Positions 1 through 8,744 of a DNA stretch of 16,060 nucleotides are shown in pieces; within the stretch, counting starts at the first letter, position 1, and every line of letters starts with the position of its first letter. Made by a program: the position numbers and the translations under genes. The notes beneath the pieces are model-generated. The model was not told where the DNA came from. It was given only the letters and a program-made list of their open reading frames with translations, and did no database searches. Origin of the DNA: an uncultured Lacibacter sp. (GTDB lineage Bacteria > Bacteroidota > Bacteroidia > Chitinophagales > Chitinophagaceae); NCBI RefSeq assembly GCF_946479605.1, contig NZ_CAMLGT010000056.1, forward strand, positions 1 to 16,060, read 5' to 3'.

Positions 1-1
1 T

Positions 2-493
2 CTTGTTTACCTCGGCACAACCAATGCACGCTACACTTACGGATTTGATGCAGGTTTTTCATGGAAAGGAATCGATTTCTCTATTTTCTTTCAAGGTGCT
101 TTGGAACGTAAGTTTCTCATTAATGAAGGAACGCTTTCACCTATTCTTGGTACAGCAGATATGCCTTGGACTATTCACATGGACAGATGGACACCCGATA
201 ATCCAAATGCATTTTTCCCAAGAATGTACCAGACAAGTGCACATAACTATCGTCCATCCGATCGTTGGGCGCAAAACGGAAGTTATATCCGCTTAAAGAA
301 TGTACAGCTTGGTTACACATTACCTATTAAGAATAAAGCCATCAGGGAAATTAAAGTGTATGTATCAGGACAGGATTTGTGGGAAAGCACAAAAGTGCTG
401 AAGGTATTTGATCCTGAAGTGGGTAATAACGTTGGTGCAACAGCTTATCCATTCTATCGTACTGTTGCCTTTGGTTTTAATCTTTCACTCTAA
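2..493 (+). CDS. SusC/RagA-family TonB-dependent outer membrane transporter, C-terminal fragment
   Basis: The frame is open from base 2 and ends at TAA 491-493, giving 163 residues with the N-terminus outside the window. The fragment has the character of the last strands of a SusC beta-barrel: short alternating strands such as YTYGFDAGFSWKGIDFSIFF, the segment NGSYIRLKNVQLGYTLP, then VYVSGQDLW, and a final aromatic-rich strand ending FGFNLSL. SusC proteins are about 1000 residues, so roughly five sixths is missing. Proteins of this family import oligosaccharides across the outer membrane, powered by TonB, in complex with the SusD lipoprotein encoded 12 nt downstream. This places the window at the 3' half of a polysaccharide utilization locus. 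A TTG at 101 could be mistaken for a start, but the coding frame clearly continues upstream of it. Confidence 0.93.
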   Translation, partial: LVYLGTTNARYTYGFDAGFSWKGIDFSIFFQGALERKFLINEGTLSPILGTADMPWTIHMDRWTPDNPNAFFPRMYQTSAHNYRPSDRWAQNGSYIRLKNVQLGYTLPIKNKAIREIKVYVSGQDLWESTKVLKVFDPEVGNNVGATAYPFYRTVAFGFNLSL

Positions 494-505
494 TAATTGC
501 AAGTC

Positions 506-2164
506 ATGAAAAAGATAACACAGGCTTTTTATATACTGATGAGTGTTTCGGTGCTGAGTGCGTGTATTAAATTAGACCGACTGCCCGAAACAGAAATACC
601 GGATTCCGGTTTTTGGAATACTGAAAATGATCTGATAAGCGCCACCAATCGTTTGTACCAGGAGCTGGATGGCGATTGGGTAGATAACCGTGCAGATGAT
701 GCGGTGAACACCAGCCCGAATGCAGTTAGTACCGGTGCCAGATCGGTACCAAACACAAGCGGCGACTGGAACGACAGGTACAACGAAATTTTTACAGCAA
801 ACAACATTCTTGAAAAAGGAGGGAAAGCAAATGTAACAGAGGCTGTGCGTAACCGTTATTTTGCAGAAGCACGTTTCTTCAGAGCCTATGCCTATTTTAA
901 ACTGTTAAAGATCTATGGCGATGTTCCTTTGCTGTTGAAAACATTATCTGTTACATCAGAAGAACTGTATATGCCACGCACGCCAAGGGCACAGGTGATA
1001 CAGCAGATCTATGATGATCTTGATTTTGCAGCATCCTGGTTACCTAAGCGTGCCAACCTGCCTGCAGCACAATGGGGCCGTGTTACACGCAGCTCTGCAC
1101 TGGCATTAAAAGCAAGAGCAGCATTGTACGAAGGAACAAGAGGCAAGTTTCATGGTACATTAACCGATTGGCAAAGCCATTTAACTATTGCAGTAAATGC
1201 AGCTACTGCAGTAATGGCCGAAGGACATACCTTGTTTTCAAACTACGGTAACCTGTTTATACAGGCAGGTGAAGGCCAGGCTAACACTGAAAATATTTTT
1301 GTGAAAATATACGGTGTTAGTAATGCGAATTTATTGCTTGGTCATAACCATTCACGTGGACTTGAAAACGGGCAGCTTGCGCCAACAAGAAATCTGTTGC
1401 GCCAGTATTTGTACAGCGATGGTCTTCCTGCGTTTAATGTTGATGGCACAACAGCTTCAGCAACACGCTCACCTTTGTTTGTCGCAGAAGCAAGTGAAAC
1501 AAGTTATAATACCATTCTCGATAACAGGGATCCTCGCATGGCCTTCTCTTATTTCAGAGCAGGTGATGAAGCATACCAGGGGCCATGGGTTCCCAAAACT
1601 TCATTGGGTATCAGAACGGCAATAGCACCAAAGAAAGCCTTTAATAAATTAGACCAGAACATTGTAAATGCAGCAACTGTTGACCGGATACTCATCCGTT
1701 ATGCAGAAGTGTTACTTACACTGGCAGAAGCAAAGTTTGAACTGAACGGAACCATCAGCGATGCAGATCTGAATCTTACCATAAATGCATTGCGCACAAG
1801 AGTTGGATTTGCGCCAAAGCTCACCAATGCATTTGTTACCACAAACAACCTGAGCATGCGTGAAGAGATCAGGCGGGAACGCACAGTGGAACTTGCACTG
1901 GAAGGTTTCCGTTACGACGATCTGATCCGTTGGAAAACGGCAGAAACAGTATTACCAAAGGATCTGCTGGGTGCAAAATTCATTGCAGCAGAATGGGTGG
2001 GTACCAATCAGAACAGTCTTAGTTTGAATGCAGATAATGTATTGAGAGTAGAACCTGCAAGTACAAGAACATTCAGGGTCGATCGTGATTATCTCTATCC
2101 CATTCCGTTAAACGAGATCAGTCTCAGTCGTGGTAATGTGGTACAAAACCCTAATTGGCAATAA
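506..2164 (+). CDS. SusD/RagB-family glycan-binding outer membrane lipoprotein
   Basis: A 552-residue protein, the usual SusD length. I chose ATG 506 because it gives a classic lipoprotein signal, MKKITQAFYILMSVSVLSAC, with lipobox LSAC and the lipidated Cys at residue 20; the in-frame TTG at 497 only adds three residues. The N-terminal SusD-like domain starts around FWNTENDLISATNRLY (residues 36-51). A TPR-like helix pair, AEARFFRAYAYFKLLKIYGD, follows at roughly 120-145. The C-terminal SusD/RagB domain shows IRYAEVLLTLAEAKFELNG and RRERTVELALEGFRYDDLIRW, and the end YPIPLNEISLSRGNVVQNPNW is the family signature. SusD caps the SusC barrel on the cell surface and binds the incoming glycan. 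It starts 12 nt after susC and is surely co-transcribed with it. The ligand cannot be predicted from sequence alone. Confidence 0.96.
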   Translation: MKKITQAFYILMSVSVLSACIKLDRLPETEIPDSGFWNTENDLISATNRLYQELDGDWVDNRADDAVNTSPNAVSTGARSVPNTSGDWNDRYNEIFTANNILEKGGKANVTEAVRNRYFAEARFFRAYAYFKLLKIYGDVPLLLKTLSVTSEELYMPRTPRAQVIQQIYDDLDFAASWLPKRANLPAAQWGRVTRSSALALKARAALYEGTRGKFHGTLTDWQSHLTIAVNAATAVMAEGHTLFSNYGNLFIQAGEGQANTENIFVKIYGVSNANLLLGHNHSRGLENGQLAPTRNLLRQYLYSDGLPAFNVDGTTASATRSPLFVAEASETSYNTILDNRDPRMAFSYFRAGDEAYQGPWVPKTSLGIRTAIAPKKAFNKLDQNIVNAATVDRILIRYAEVLLTLAEAKFELNGTISDADLNLTINALRTRVGFAPKLTNAFVTTNNLSMREEIRRERTVELALEGFRYDDLIRWKTAETVLPKDLLGAKFIAAEWVGTNQNSLSLNADNVLRVEPASTRTFRVDRDYLYPIPLNEISLSRGNVVQNPNWQ

Positions 2165-2178
2165 TAAAATTGAAAGCA

Positions 2179-2688
2179 ATGAAATCAGTTACATATTTAT
2201 TGGCAGCAGCAATGCTTATTCTTTCTGTTGTTGCCTGCGAGAAAAAAGATTATCCGGTTGGCTTATCGGAATATGAGCATCATTACTATGCCATCTTTGT
2301 TCCAAACAACAATACAGCTGTTACGGTGTCAAGAAGCCAGGCTGCATTACTCAAATTTCCTGTTCAGTTCTATTCAACTTTTACCAGGAGTTATGATGCA
2401 GTTGCAAGATATGCCGTAACAACAGCAGGTATTAACAACCCTGCAGTACGTGGGCAGGATTTTGACATTGTTGATAAGAATGGTGTGGTCATTCCTTCGG
2501 CAGATACATCATATAGCATCATCTTTCCACAGGCAAAACAGGCAATGGATACCATTTATATAAAGCTGCTGAATAATGCAGCACCCGGTTCACGACGCAT
2601 GGAAATACAAATGCTGGAAAACAAAACTGCACAGTTTTATGTAGATGTGTTTTCAACAGCATTCCGCAGACCGGTAACGATCAATTGA
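2179..2688 (+). CDS. Small PUL lipoprotein, possibly Calx-beta/Ig-like surface protein
   Basis: A 169-residue protein starting at ATG 2179, 14 nt after susD. The upstream in-frame TTG (2155) lies inside susD and is not preferred. The N-terminus is a lipoprotein signal with lipobox VVAC and the modified Cys at residue 20, so it is membrane anchored, probably on the outer surface like other genes in the SusE/SusF position. The mature part is about 150 residues and beta-rich. Its pattern (GQDFDIVDKNGVVIPSAD, then DTIYIKLLNNAAPGSRRMEI) resembles Calx-beta or DUF4843-type domains found after SusD in many loci. I cannot assign a Pfam family with certainty. The likely role is accessory glycan binding or complex stabilisation, inferred from position only. 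Confidence 0.8.
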   Translation: MKSVTYLLAAAMLILSVVACEKKDYPVGLSEYEHHYYAIFVPNNNTAVTVSRSQAALLKFPVQFYSTFTRSYDAVARYAVTTAGINNPAVRGQDFDIVDKNGVVIPSADTSYSIIFPQAKQAMDTIYIKLLNNAAPGSRRMEIQMLENKTAQFYVDVFSTAFRRPVTIN

Positions 2689-2724
2689 TCGGGTCAAAAA
2701 CAGGCAAGCAGTTTTAAATATAGC

Positions 2725-2792
2725 AAGACCCCTTCTTTACGAAAAAGGAGAAGCCCGGGGTTTTTACCACAGGCTTCCTTTTCGTAAGAAGG
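2725..2792 (+). terminator. Two overlapping alternative hairpins before the GH5 gene (possible terminator/antiterminator or processing site)
   Basis: The 138-nt gap between the lipoprotein and GH5 genes holds two structures that share bases. Hairpin A pairs 2725-2732 (AAGACCCC, with one G-T wobble) with 2757-2764 (GGGGTTTT), plus TTCT 2733-2736 with AGAA 2749-2752, leaving GCCC as a bulge. It runs into a T stretch at 2761-2765, so it is terminator-like. Hairpin B pairs 2731-2755 with 2772-2792 as 21 Watson-Crick pairs, broken only by bulges at 2736, 2746 and 2749-2750, with a 16-nt loop and no T-run after it. A and B cannot form together. This could partially terminate transcription, or mark an RNA processing or stability site that sets the Sus proteins apart from the enzymes. 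I did not find a convincing new promoter here. Confidence 0.55.
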
Positions 2793-2826
2793 AAAAGAGT
2801 GTTATTTGCTGATAAAAAGAGAAAAC

Positions 2827-4563
2827 ATGTACCGGATTATTTTGACGATCGTAACAATGTGTTTGTTCACAAATGCACAGGCCCAGTGGTTAAAAACAAA
2901 AGCTGGCAATATTGTGAATGAAAAAAGTGAAGCCATAATCCTGCGTGGCATGGGGCTTGGTGGCTGGATGTTGCAGGAAGGTTACATGTTCCGTTTATCG
3001 TTTCTTGGCCAGCAGTACCGCATAAAAGAAAAGATCAGCGATGTGGTTGGTGAAACAAAAGCAACATTCTTTTATGAACAATGGTTGTTGAACCATAACA
3101 CAAAAGCAGATATTGATTCACTGGCAGCATGGGGGTTTAATTCTGTTCGTTTACCCATGCATTATAATCTCTACACATTACCGGTAGAAAATGAACCTGT
3201 AAAGGGACAACATACCTGGATTGAAAAAGGATTTGCGCTCACCGATAGTTTGCTTAACTGGTGCAAAGCAAACAATCTGTATCTCATTCTTGATCTGCAT
3301 GCAGCACCGGGCGGACAGGGAAATGATCTTCCAATTTCCGACAGAGATCCATCCAAACCATCGTTATGGGAAAGCGAAGCCAACAAAGAAAAAACAATTG
3401 CCCTGTGGAGGAAGCTTGCAGAGCGTTATGCCAATGAACCCTGGATTGGCGGCTATGATATTATCAATGAACCTAACTGGGGCTTTGAAGATCCGAAGAA
3501 TGATTTTCGTGGTACAGCCGAAAAAAAGAATGAACCGTTAAGAGAATTAATGATCGGCATTACAAAAGCAATTCGTGAAGTGGATAAAAAACACATCATC
3601 ATCATTGAAGGAAATGGATTCGGTAACAATTATCGTGGCGTGTTACCACCATGGGATGATAATATGGTATTGAGTTTCCACAAGTATGGAAATTTTAATA
3701 ACGATGCAGCTATTAAAAGTTTTCTTGAATTGAGAGAGCAATACAAAATGCCGTTGTGGCTGGGAGAATCCGGCGAAAATTCAAACACATGGTTTACAGA
3801 AGCCATTGCTCTTGCAGAAAAGCACGGCATTGGCTGGGCCTGGTGGCAAATGAAAAAAATGGGTATCAATAATCCATTGGAAATAAAACGGCCTGCAGGT
3901 TATGATCAGTTGTTGAACTATTGGTCGGGTAAAGGGCCAAAGCCAACAGAAGCAGACGCTTGGAAAACTTTGCAGGAATTATTGGAGAATATAAAGATTG
4001 AAAAGAATACTTATCACCCCGATGTGGTGGATGCAATGATCCGGCAGGTAAAAACAACAGCAACAAAACCTTTTCGAGATCATATCATCAGCAACAACAC
4101 GATCATCAAGGCAGTTGATTTTGATATGGGTCGTCAGCGTTATGCATATTATGATGCAGATTCTGCACGTTATCAATACACACCCGGTGTAAACACTGAT
4201 GGCAACAAAGGACATGTTTACCGAAATGACGGCGTGGATATACGCATTGGCAACGATGGTGCTTATGTAACCGATATGGAAGCGGGGGAATGGTTGCAAT
4301 ACACAGTTACTGTAAGTAAGCCGGGAAAATACAACGTGTCATTTCTTACAGCAGCTGAAAAAAATGGTTCTTCACTTTCACTCACGCTGGGTAACAAAAC
4401 AATCGTCAACGAAGTGCAGGTACCTGTTACTGCAGGTAGTGAAAGTTTTCGGCAAACAGCAGCTCAAACCATCAACCTGAAAAAAGGAGTAACTGTTTTT
4501 CGTGTGCTTGCTGTAAAAGGCGGCTTCAACCTTGCGGCCATTCAATTCACAAAAACGAAATAA
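2827..4563 (+). CDS. Secreted GH5-family glycoside hydrolase with C-terminal CBM6-like domain
   Basis: A 578-residue protein. ATG 2827 gives a clean signal peptide with cleavage after AQA (residue 19); the in-frame TTG at 2806 adds seven polar residues and is less likely. Residues about 30-390 form a GH5 (clan GH-A) barrel: GMGLGGWMLQEGYMF near 41-55, SVRLPMHYN near 106-113, LILDLHAAPGG near 153-163, then IINEPNW with the acid/base Glu215, SFHKYG with His285, and WLGESGEN with the nucleophile Glu314. Residues about 425-574 look like a CBM6: YRNDGVDI, GEWLQYTVTVSKPGKYNVSF, and a final strand GFNLAAIQF. GH5 enzymes cleave beta-linked glucans, mannans, xylans and related glycans, and the subfamily cannot be told from sequence by eye. 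The enzyme should act outside the cytoplasm. The GH2 gene follows after 6 nt. Confidence 0.92.
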   Translation: MYRIILTIVTMCLFTNAQAQWLKTKAGNIVNEKSEAIILRGMGLGGWMLQEGYMFRLSFLGQQYRIKEKISDVVGETKATFFYEQWLLNHNTKADIDSLAAWGFNSVRLPMHYNLYTLPVENEPVKGQHTWIEKGFALTDSLLNWCKANNLYLILDLHAAPGGQGNDLPISDRDPSKPSLWESEANKEKTIALWRKLAERYANEPWIGGYDIINEPNWGFEDPKNDFRGTAEKKNEPLRELMIGITKAIREVDKKHIIIIEGNGFGNNYRGVLPPWDDNMVLSFHKYGNFNNDAAIKSFLELREQYKMPLWLGESGENSNTWFTEAIALAEKHGIGWAWWQMKKMGINNPLEIKRPAGYDQLLNYWSGKGPKPTEADAWKTLQELLENIKIEKNTYHPDVVDAMIRQVKTTATKPFRDHIISNNTIIKAVDFDMGRQRYAYYDADSARYQYTPGVNTDGNKGHVYRNDGVDIRIGNDGAYVTDMEAGEWLQYTVTVSKPGKYNVSFLTAAEKNGSSLSLTLGNKTIVNEVQVPVTAGSESFRQTAAQTINLKKGVTVFRVLAVKGGFNLAAIQFTKTK

Positions 4564-4569
4564 TACATT

Positions 4570-7218
4570 TTGAAATTTATCCTGTCCCTATATGGTCTTA
4601 TGCTCACAGGTTTTTTGTATGCACAGCCTGGAGCAGGAACAACAGTAAACCTCAACAAAAACTGGTTGTTTACAAAAGAAACGAAAACAACAACTGTAAC
4701 ATGGGAACCTGTACAGCTGCCACATACATGGAATACTGATGATGTAATGGATGATGTGCCGGGTTATTACAGGGGAGCTGGATTATACAAGCGAAAGTTG
4801 TTCGTTGATAAAAAAAGAAAGGGGAAGCAGATTTACCTGCTGTTTGAAGGAGCAAACCAGGTTACAGAAGTTTTTATCAATGGAAAAAAAGCAGGAGAGC
4901 ATACAGGCGGATACTCGGCATTTTCAGTAGCAATTACAGAGTTTGTTGAATATGGTAAAGAGAATGAACTAGTCGTAAAAGTTGACAATAGTTTTAACCA
5001 GGATATACCACCGTTGTCTGCCGATTTTACATTCTACGGCGGCATTTATCGTGATGTGTGGATGAAAGTGGTTGATGCTGTTCATTTTTCAATGAACGAT
5101 CATGCAACAGCAGGCATTTACATCAGCACGCCAATAGTCAATGCAAAACTGGCTGAAGTACATGTACGATCATTGCTGGCGAATGAAAGCAAAACAGAAC
5201 GAAGGATCAGGATCAAAACAATTGTAAAAAACAGGGCCGGACAAATTGTAACAACAGCATCGCAATTGCATACACTGCTGCCGGGCAGAACAACGGAAGT
5301 ACAACAAACATCCATCTCTGTCAAACAACCAATATTGTGGTCGCCTGAATCGCCTTATTTATATACTGTTGTTTCTGAAATAAAAGATGCAGTAACAGGC
5401 GCACTGTTAGATGTGGTGAAACATCCGCTTGGTCTCCGGTGGTTTCATTTTGATGCAGCGAAAGGTTTTTTCCTCAATGGAAAATCATACAAACTGGTGG
5501 GCACAAGCCGTCACCAGGATTATCAAGGACTTGGAAATGCAGTGCCTGATAGACTTGCAGTAAAAGATATGTTGCTGTTGAAAAAAATGGGTGGAAATTT
5601 TTTGAGGGTAGCACATTATCCGCAAGACCCCGCTGTGTTAGCTGCTTGTGATAGTCTTGGCATTTTGGCATCGGTTGAAATTCCTGTTGTGAACGAGATA
5701 TCAGAAACAGATGCATTTTATAACAACTGTTTGAACATGCAGGTGGAAATGATCCGTCAGCATTACAATCACCCCAGTGTCATCATCTGGTGTTATATGA
5801 ACGAAGTATTGCTGCGGCCACATTATAACAATGATAAGGTATTGCAGCAGGTTTATTTTTCAAACATCAGAAAACTTGCACAATCACTGGATAGTGTAAC
5901 ACGTAAAGAAGATCCTTATCGCTATACCATGATCGCACATCATGGTGATTACAAGCGTTACAATGAAACAGGATTGAACAACATTGCCATGATTGTTGGC
6001 TGGAATTTATATTCCGGGTGGTATGGCCCTGATATGACCGGCTTTCCTGCTTTTCTTGATGCATTTCATAAAAATCATCCGCAAACACCTGTGGTTGTTT
6101 CTGAATACGGAGCAGATGCTGATCCACGCATCAGGAGCAAAGAGCCTGTGCGTTTTGATAAAAGTGTGGAGTACACCACGAAGCTTCACCAGTACTATTA
6201 TACTGAAATGATGAAGCGGCCTTTTGTTGCTGCTGCCATGATCTGGAACCTTGCTGATTTTAATTCAGAAACAAGAACAGAAACAATGCCCCACATCAAT
6301 AACAAAGGGTTACTTGAGTGGAACAGAACAGCAAAAGATCCGTATTACTATTATCAAACAATGTTATCGGAAAAACCTGCTGTTAAAATTCTTGGTCCGT
6401 CGGTAATAACTGCGGTGGCCGACAGCAGCAATGAAGCCATTTGTACATGGCCGGTACAGGTTGCAGCAAATAGTAGTGAGATGGAATTGATCATAAACGG
6501 AACATCTGCAGGAAAGAAAAAAACAACAGACGGTTTGTGTGAATGGTTGTTACCAATAAAAAATGGCCGTAACAAAATTGAAGTGAAAGGAACTGGAAAA
6601 GAGAAAACGGTGAGCGATACAATGACATTGATGGTGAAGCTGCTTCCCATAAAGATCGACGCAGCAAAACCATTTCAGCCAATGAATATTTTACTTGGCG
6701 GCAACAGGTTTTTTACAGATGATGAAGGCCAGCAGTGGGTACCCGATCAACCTTACAAAAAAGGAAGTTGGGGTTCCATTGGAGGCAAAGCATTTAAAAT
6801 TCCGGGCAATGGAAGGCTGCCTTATGGTACAGATAAAAATATTGCTGCCACCGGCAACGATCCCGTTTACCAGACACAACAAACAGGTATAAAAAAGTAT
6901 TGTTTTGATGTGCCCGATGCCGTGTATGAGCTTACATTGCATTTCGCAGAATTACTTGGCGGGCAGGTAAAAGAACTGCCTTACAATCTTGCTGATCCGG
7001 AACGGATTGAACCCAACGGTAAACGGATCTTTCATGTGTATGTAAACGGAAAACTGTTGCTGGATAATGTTGACATAACAGCACAATATGGTGCAGCAAC
7101 AGCAGTGCAGAAAAAAGTAAACATAACCGTTTCTGGTAATACAGGTATTGAAATTGAATTCAGAGCGGTAGAAGGTGAGCCGGTATTGAATGCAGTACAG
7201 TTGAAAAAAATAAATTGA
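4570..7218 (+). CDS. Secreted GH2-family glycoside hydrolase with C-terminal malectin-like domain (putative beta-galactosidase/beta-glucuronidase type)
   Basis: An 882-residue protein. The best start is TTG 4570, because it restores a full signal peptide (MKFILSLYGLMLTGFLYAQ); the next ATG (4600) would cut it in half. The GH2 layout is an N-terminal jelly roll (residues about 25-170, with LPHTWN, GYYRGAGLYKR, GYSAF and FYGGIYRDVWM), an Ig-like domain (about 175-290), and a TIM barrel (about 300-600). In the barrel, NEV holds the acid/base Glu412 and SEYGAD holds the nucleophile Glu512. Residues about 690-882 are a malectin-like carbohydrate-binding domain (NILLGGNRFFTDDEG, YELTLHFAEL, GKRIFHVYVNGKLLLDNVD, PVLNAVQLKKIN). 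GH2 enzymes remove terminal beta-galactose, beta-glucuronic acid or beta-mannose; substrate choice is not readable here. It sits 6 nt after the GH5 gene and 2 nt before the next gene, so these genes are probably translated from one message. Confidence 0.93.
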   Translation: MKFILSLYGLMLTGFLYAQPGAGTTVNLNKNWLFTKETKTTTVTWEPVQLPHTWNTDDVMDDVPGYYRGAGLYKRKLFVDKKRKGKQIYLLFEGANQVTEVFINGKKAGEHTGGYSAFSVAITEFVEYGKENELVVKVDNSFNQDIPPLSADFTFYGGIYRDVWMKVVDAVHFSMNDHATAGIYISTPIVNAKLAEVHVRSLLANESKTERRIRIKTIVKNRAGQIVTTASQLHTLLPGRTTEVQQTSISVKQPILWSPESPYLYTVVSEIKDAVTGALLDVVKHPLGLRWFHFDAAKGFFLNGKSYKLVGTSRHQDYQGLGNAVPDRLAVKDMLLLKKMGGNFLRVAHYPQDPAVLAACDSLGILASVEIPVVNEISETDAFYNNCLNMQVEMIRQHYNHPSVIIWCYMNEVLLRPHYNNDKVLQQVYFSNIRKLAQSLDSVTRKEDPYRYTMIAHHGDYKRYNETGLNNIAMIVGWNLYSGWYGPDMTGFPAFLDAFHKNHPQTPVVVSEYGADADPRIRSKEPVRFDKSVEYTTKLHQYYYTEMMKRPFVAAAMIWNLADFNSETRTETMPHINNKGLLEWNRTAKDPYYYYQTMLSEKPAVKILGPSVITAVADSSNEAICTWPVQVAANSSEMELIINGTSAGKKKTTDGLCEWLLPIKNGRNKIEVKGTGKEKTVSDTMTLMVKLLPIKIDAAKPFQPMNILLGGNRFFTDDEGQQWVPDQPYKKGSWGSIGGKAFKIPGNGRLPYGTDKNIAATGNDPVYQTQQTGIKKYCFDVPDAVYELTLHFAELLGGQVKELPYNLADPERIEPNGKRIFHVYVNGKLLLDNVDITAQYGAATAVQKKVNITVSGNTGIEIEFRAVEGEPVLNAVQLKKIN

Positions 7219-7220
7219 GG

Positions 7221-8729
7221 ATGAACAAACATATTTTGCTTGGTGCTTTTATTTCATGCTTAGTTGGTACTGCTGCTGCGCAACAGGCATGGCAATCCAA
7301 ATATGTACAGGTGACAAGTGAAGGACGTATTCAATATACTGCCGATGAACCGGGCAATACGATTCCTGATTTTAGCGGCGTGGGATATAAACAAAACAGG
7401 ACAGCGTTACCAGTAGTGCCGGTGGTAAAAACCATCAGCCCCAATGGCATCAACGATGAACAGTTAATTCAACAGGCAATTGATGAAGTGGCAAAAAGGA
7501 AGATCAATGCAAATGGATTTCGTGGAGCAATACTGCTGAAAAAGGGGGTGTACAAAATAGCAGGAACTATCCGCATAACTGCAAGCGGCATTGTATTGCG
7601 TGGCGAAGGCGAAGAAACAAAATTGATTGCAACAGGTAAGGGACAACGCAAACTCATCTTCGTAAGTGGTGCCGGTCTGTTAAAAGAAACAGGCGGAACA
7701 AGAAAACAGATAACAGATAAGTATGTGCCCGTTGGTTCAAAATCATTCACTATAGCAAACAGTAAAGGATTGAATGTGGGCGACAGTATTGTTCTTTATC
7801 GCCCTGCAACACAACAGTGGATCAACGCTATAAAGATGAATGAAATTGAAGTGAGGGATACCGGTACAAAACAATGGAACCCGGCAGAATATGGATTGCA
7901 TTATGAACGTGTGATTACAAAGATCGAAAAGAACAGGATTTATATTGACAATCCTGTGGTGATGGCGATGGACGAACAATATGGTGGCGGTGAAATATAC
8001 AAGTACACATTCAACGGGCGCATCAGTAATGTGGGTATTGAATATCTCTTCTGCCAATCAGAATATGCAGGCGATGAAGATGAAGATCATGGGTGGGATG
8101 CCATTTTTATGAACAGGATTGTGAATGGATGGGTAACAAATGTTACTGCAAAACATTTTGGTTATTCCTGTGTAAACCTTGGTTACCAGGCAAGGAATAT
8201 TACGGTGAGTTATTGCAAATACATCGAACCAAAATCTAAGATCACCGGCAGCCGCCGTTATTCTTTCAATAACGATGGACAACTGAATCTGTTCATGTAT
8301 TGTTTTGCATCGGAGGGACGGCATGATTATGTAACAGGTGCAAGAGTATGTGGCCCGAATGTGTTTTTCAACTGCAGATCAGAAAATGCAAAAGCAGATA
8401 TTGGTCCGCATCACCGCTGGGCAACAGGAACATTGTTTGACAATATTGTTACCGATGGAGAATTAAATATCCAGGATCGTGGCAACTGGGGAACAGGACA
8501 TGGCTGGGCTGGTGCCACACAAATTGTCTGGAATTGCACCGTTGGAAAAGCAGCTGTGCAAAACCCATGGGCTTCAGCAAAAAATTATGTAATAGGTATG
8601 AAGGGGAATAAATACAACGGCCGCTTAAATGGAAGGCCTGATGCAGAATGGGAAGGGCACAACCGGGAAGGTTTAACACCAGCTTCTTTGTACATGGCAC
8701 AGTTAAAAGCTGCACAACAAAACAAATAA
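7221..8729 (+). CDS. Secreted right-handed beta-helix (pectin-lyase fold) protein, candidate polysaccharide lyase
   Basis: A 502-residue protein starting at ATG 7221, two bases after the GH2 stop. It has a signal peptide ending TAAA (about residue 20). DFSGVGY (residues 50-56) and a segment reading FRGAILLKKGVYKIAGTIRI (100-119), followed by GIVLRGEGEETKLIATG, are typical entrances to pectate-lyase-like beta-helices, whose turns run to about residue 440. Charged and aromatic motifs on the later turns, EGRHDYVTG (365-373), DIGPHHRWATG (393-403) and GTGHGWAGA (424-432), are candidate active-site residues. The C-terminus is a short helical tail. I cannot place it in a numbered PL or GH family. 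Because the next gene is a GH88, which needs a lyase-made unsaturated uronic end, I infer that this protein may be the lyase. A glycoside hydrolase or non-catalytic role remains possible. Confidence 0.85.
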   Translation: MNKHILLGAFISCLVGTAAAQQAWQSKYVQVTSEGRIQYTADEPGNTIPDFSGVGYKQNRTALPVVPVVKTISPNGINDEQLIQQAIDEVAKRKINANGFRGAILLKKGVYKIAGTIRITASGIVLRGEGEETKLIATGKGQRKLIFVSGAGLLKETGGTRKQITDKYVPVGSKSFTIANSKGLNVGDSIVLYRPATQQWINAIKMNEIEVRDTGTKQWNPAEYGLHYERVITKIEKNRIYIDNPVVMAMDEQYGGGEIYKYTFNGRISNVGIEYLFCQSEYAGDEDEDHGWDAIFMNRIVNGWVTNVTAKHFGYSCVNLGYQARNITVSYCKYIEPKSKITGSRRYSFNNDGQLNLFMYCFASEGRHDYVTGARVCGPNVFFNCRSENAKADIGPHHRWATGTLFDNIVTDGELNIQDRGNWGTGHGWAGATQIVWNCTVGKAAVQNPWASAKNYVIGMKGNKYNGRLNGRPDAEWEGHNREGLTPASLYMAQLKAAQQNK

Positions 8730-8744
8730 CATCAACAGGAAAAT

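Noticed and set aside
101..493. A complete 130-residue gene starting at TTG 101
   Set aside because: The same frame is open from base 2 and the upstream residues are typical SusC barrel strands, so this is an internal Leu codon of a partial gene.
529..807. Antisense open frame of 92 codons within the SusD gene
   Set aside because: It lies opposite a strongly supported gene, shows no recognisable domain, and its composition mirrors the sense strand. Many similar antisense frames in the PUL were rejected for the same reason.
2801..2809. TTATTTG as a possible -7 element of a new promoter before GH5
   Set aside because: It matches TAnnTTTG poorly and no TTTG lies about 20 nt upstream, so I do not call a promoter.
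3979..4299. 106-codon antisense frame opposite the GH5 C-terminal domain
   Set aside because: The sense strand encodes a clear CBM6-like domain; the antisense product is Cys/Ile-rich without any family features.
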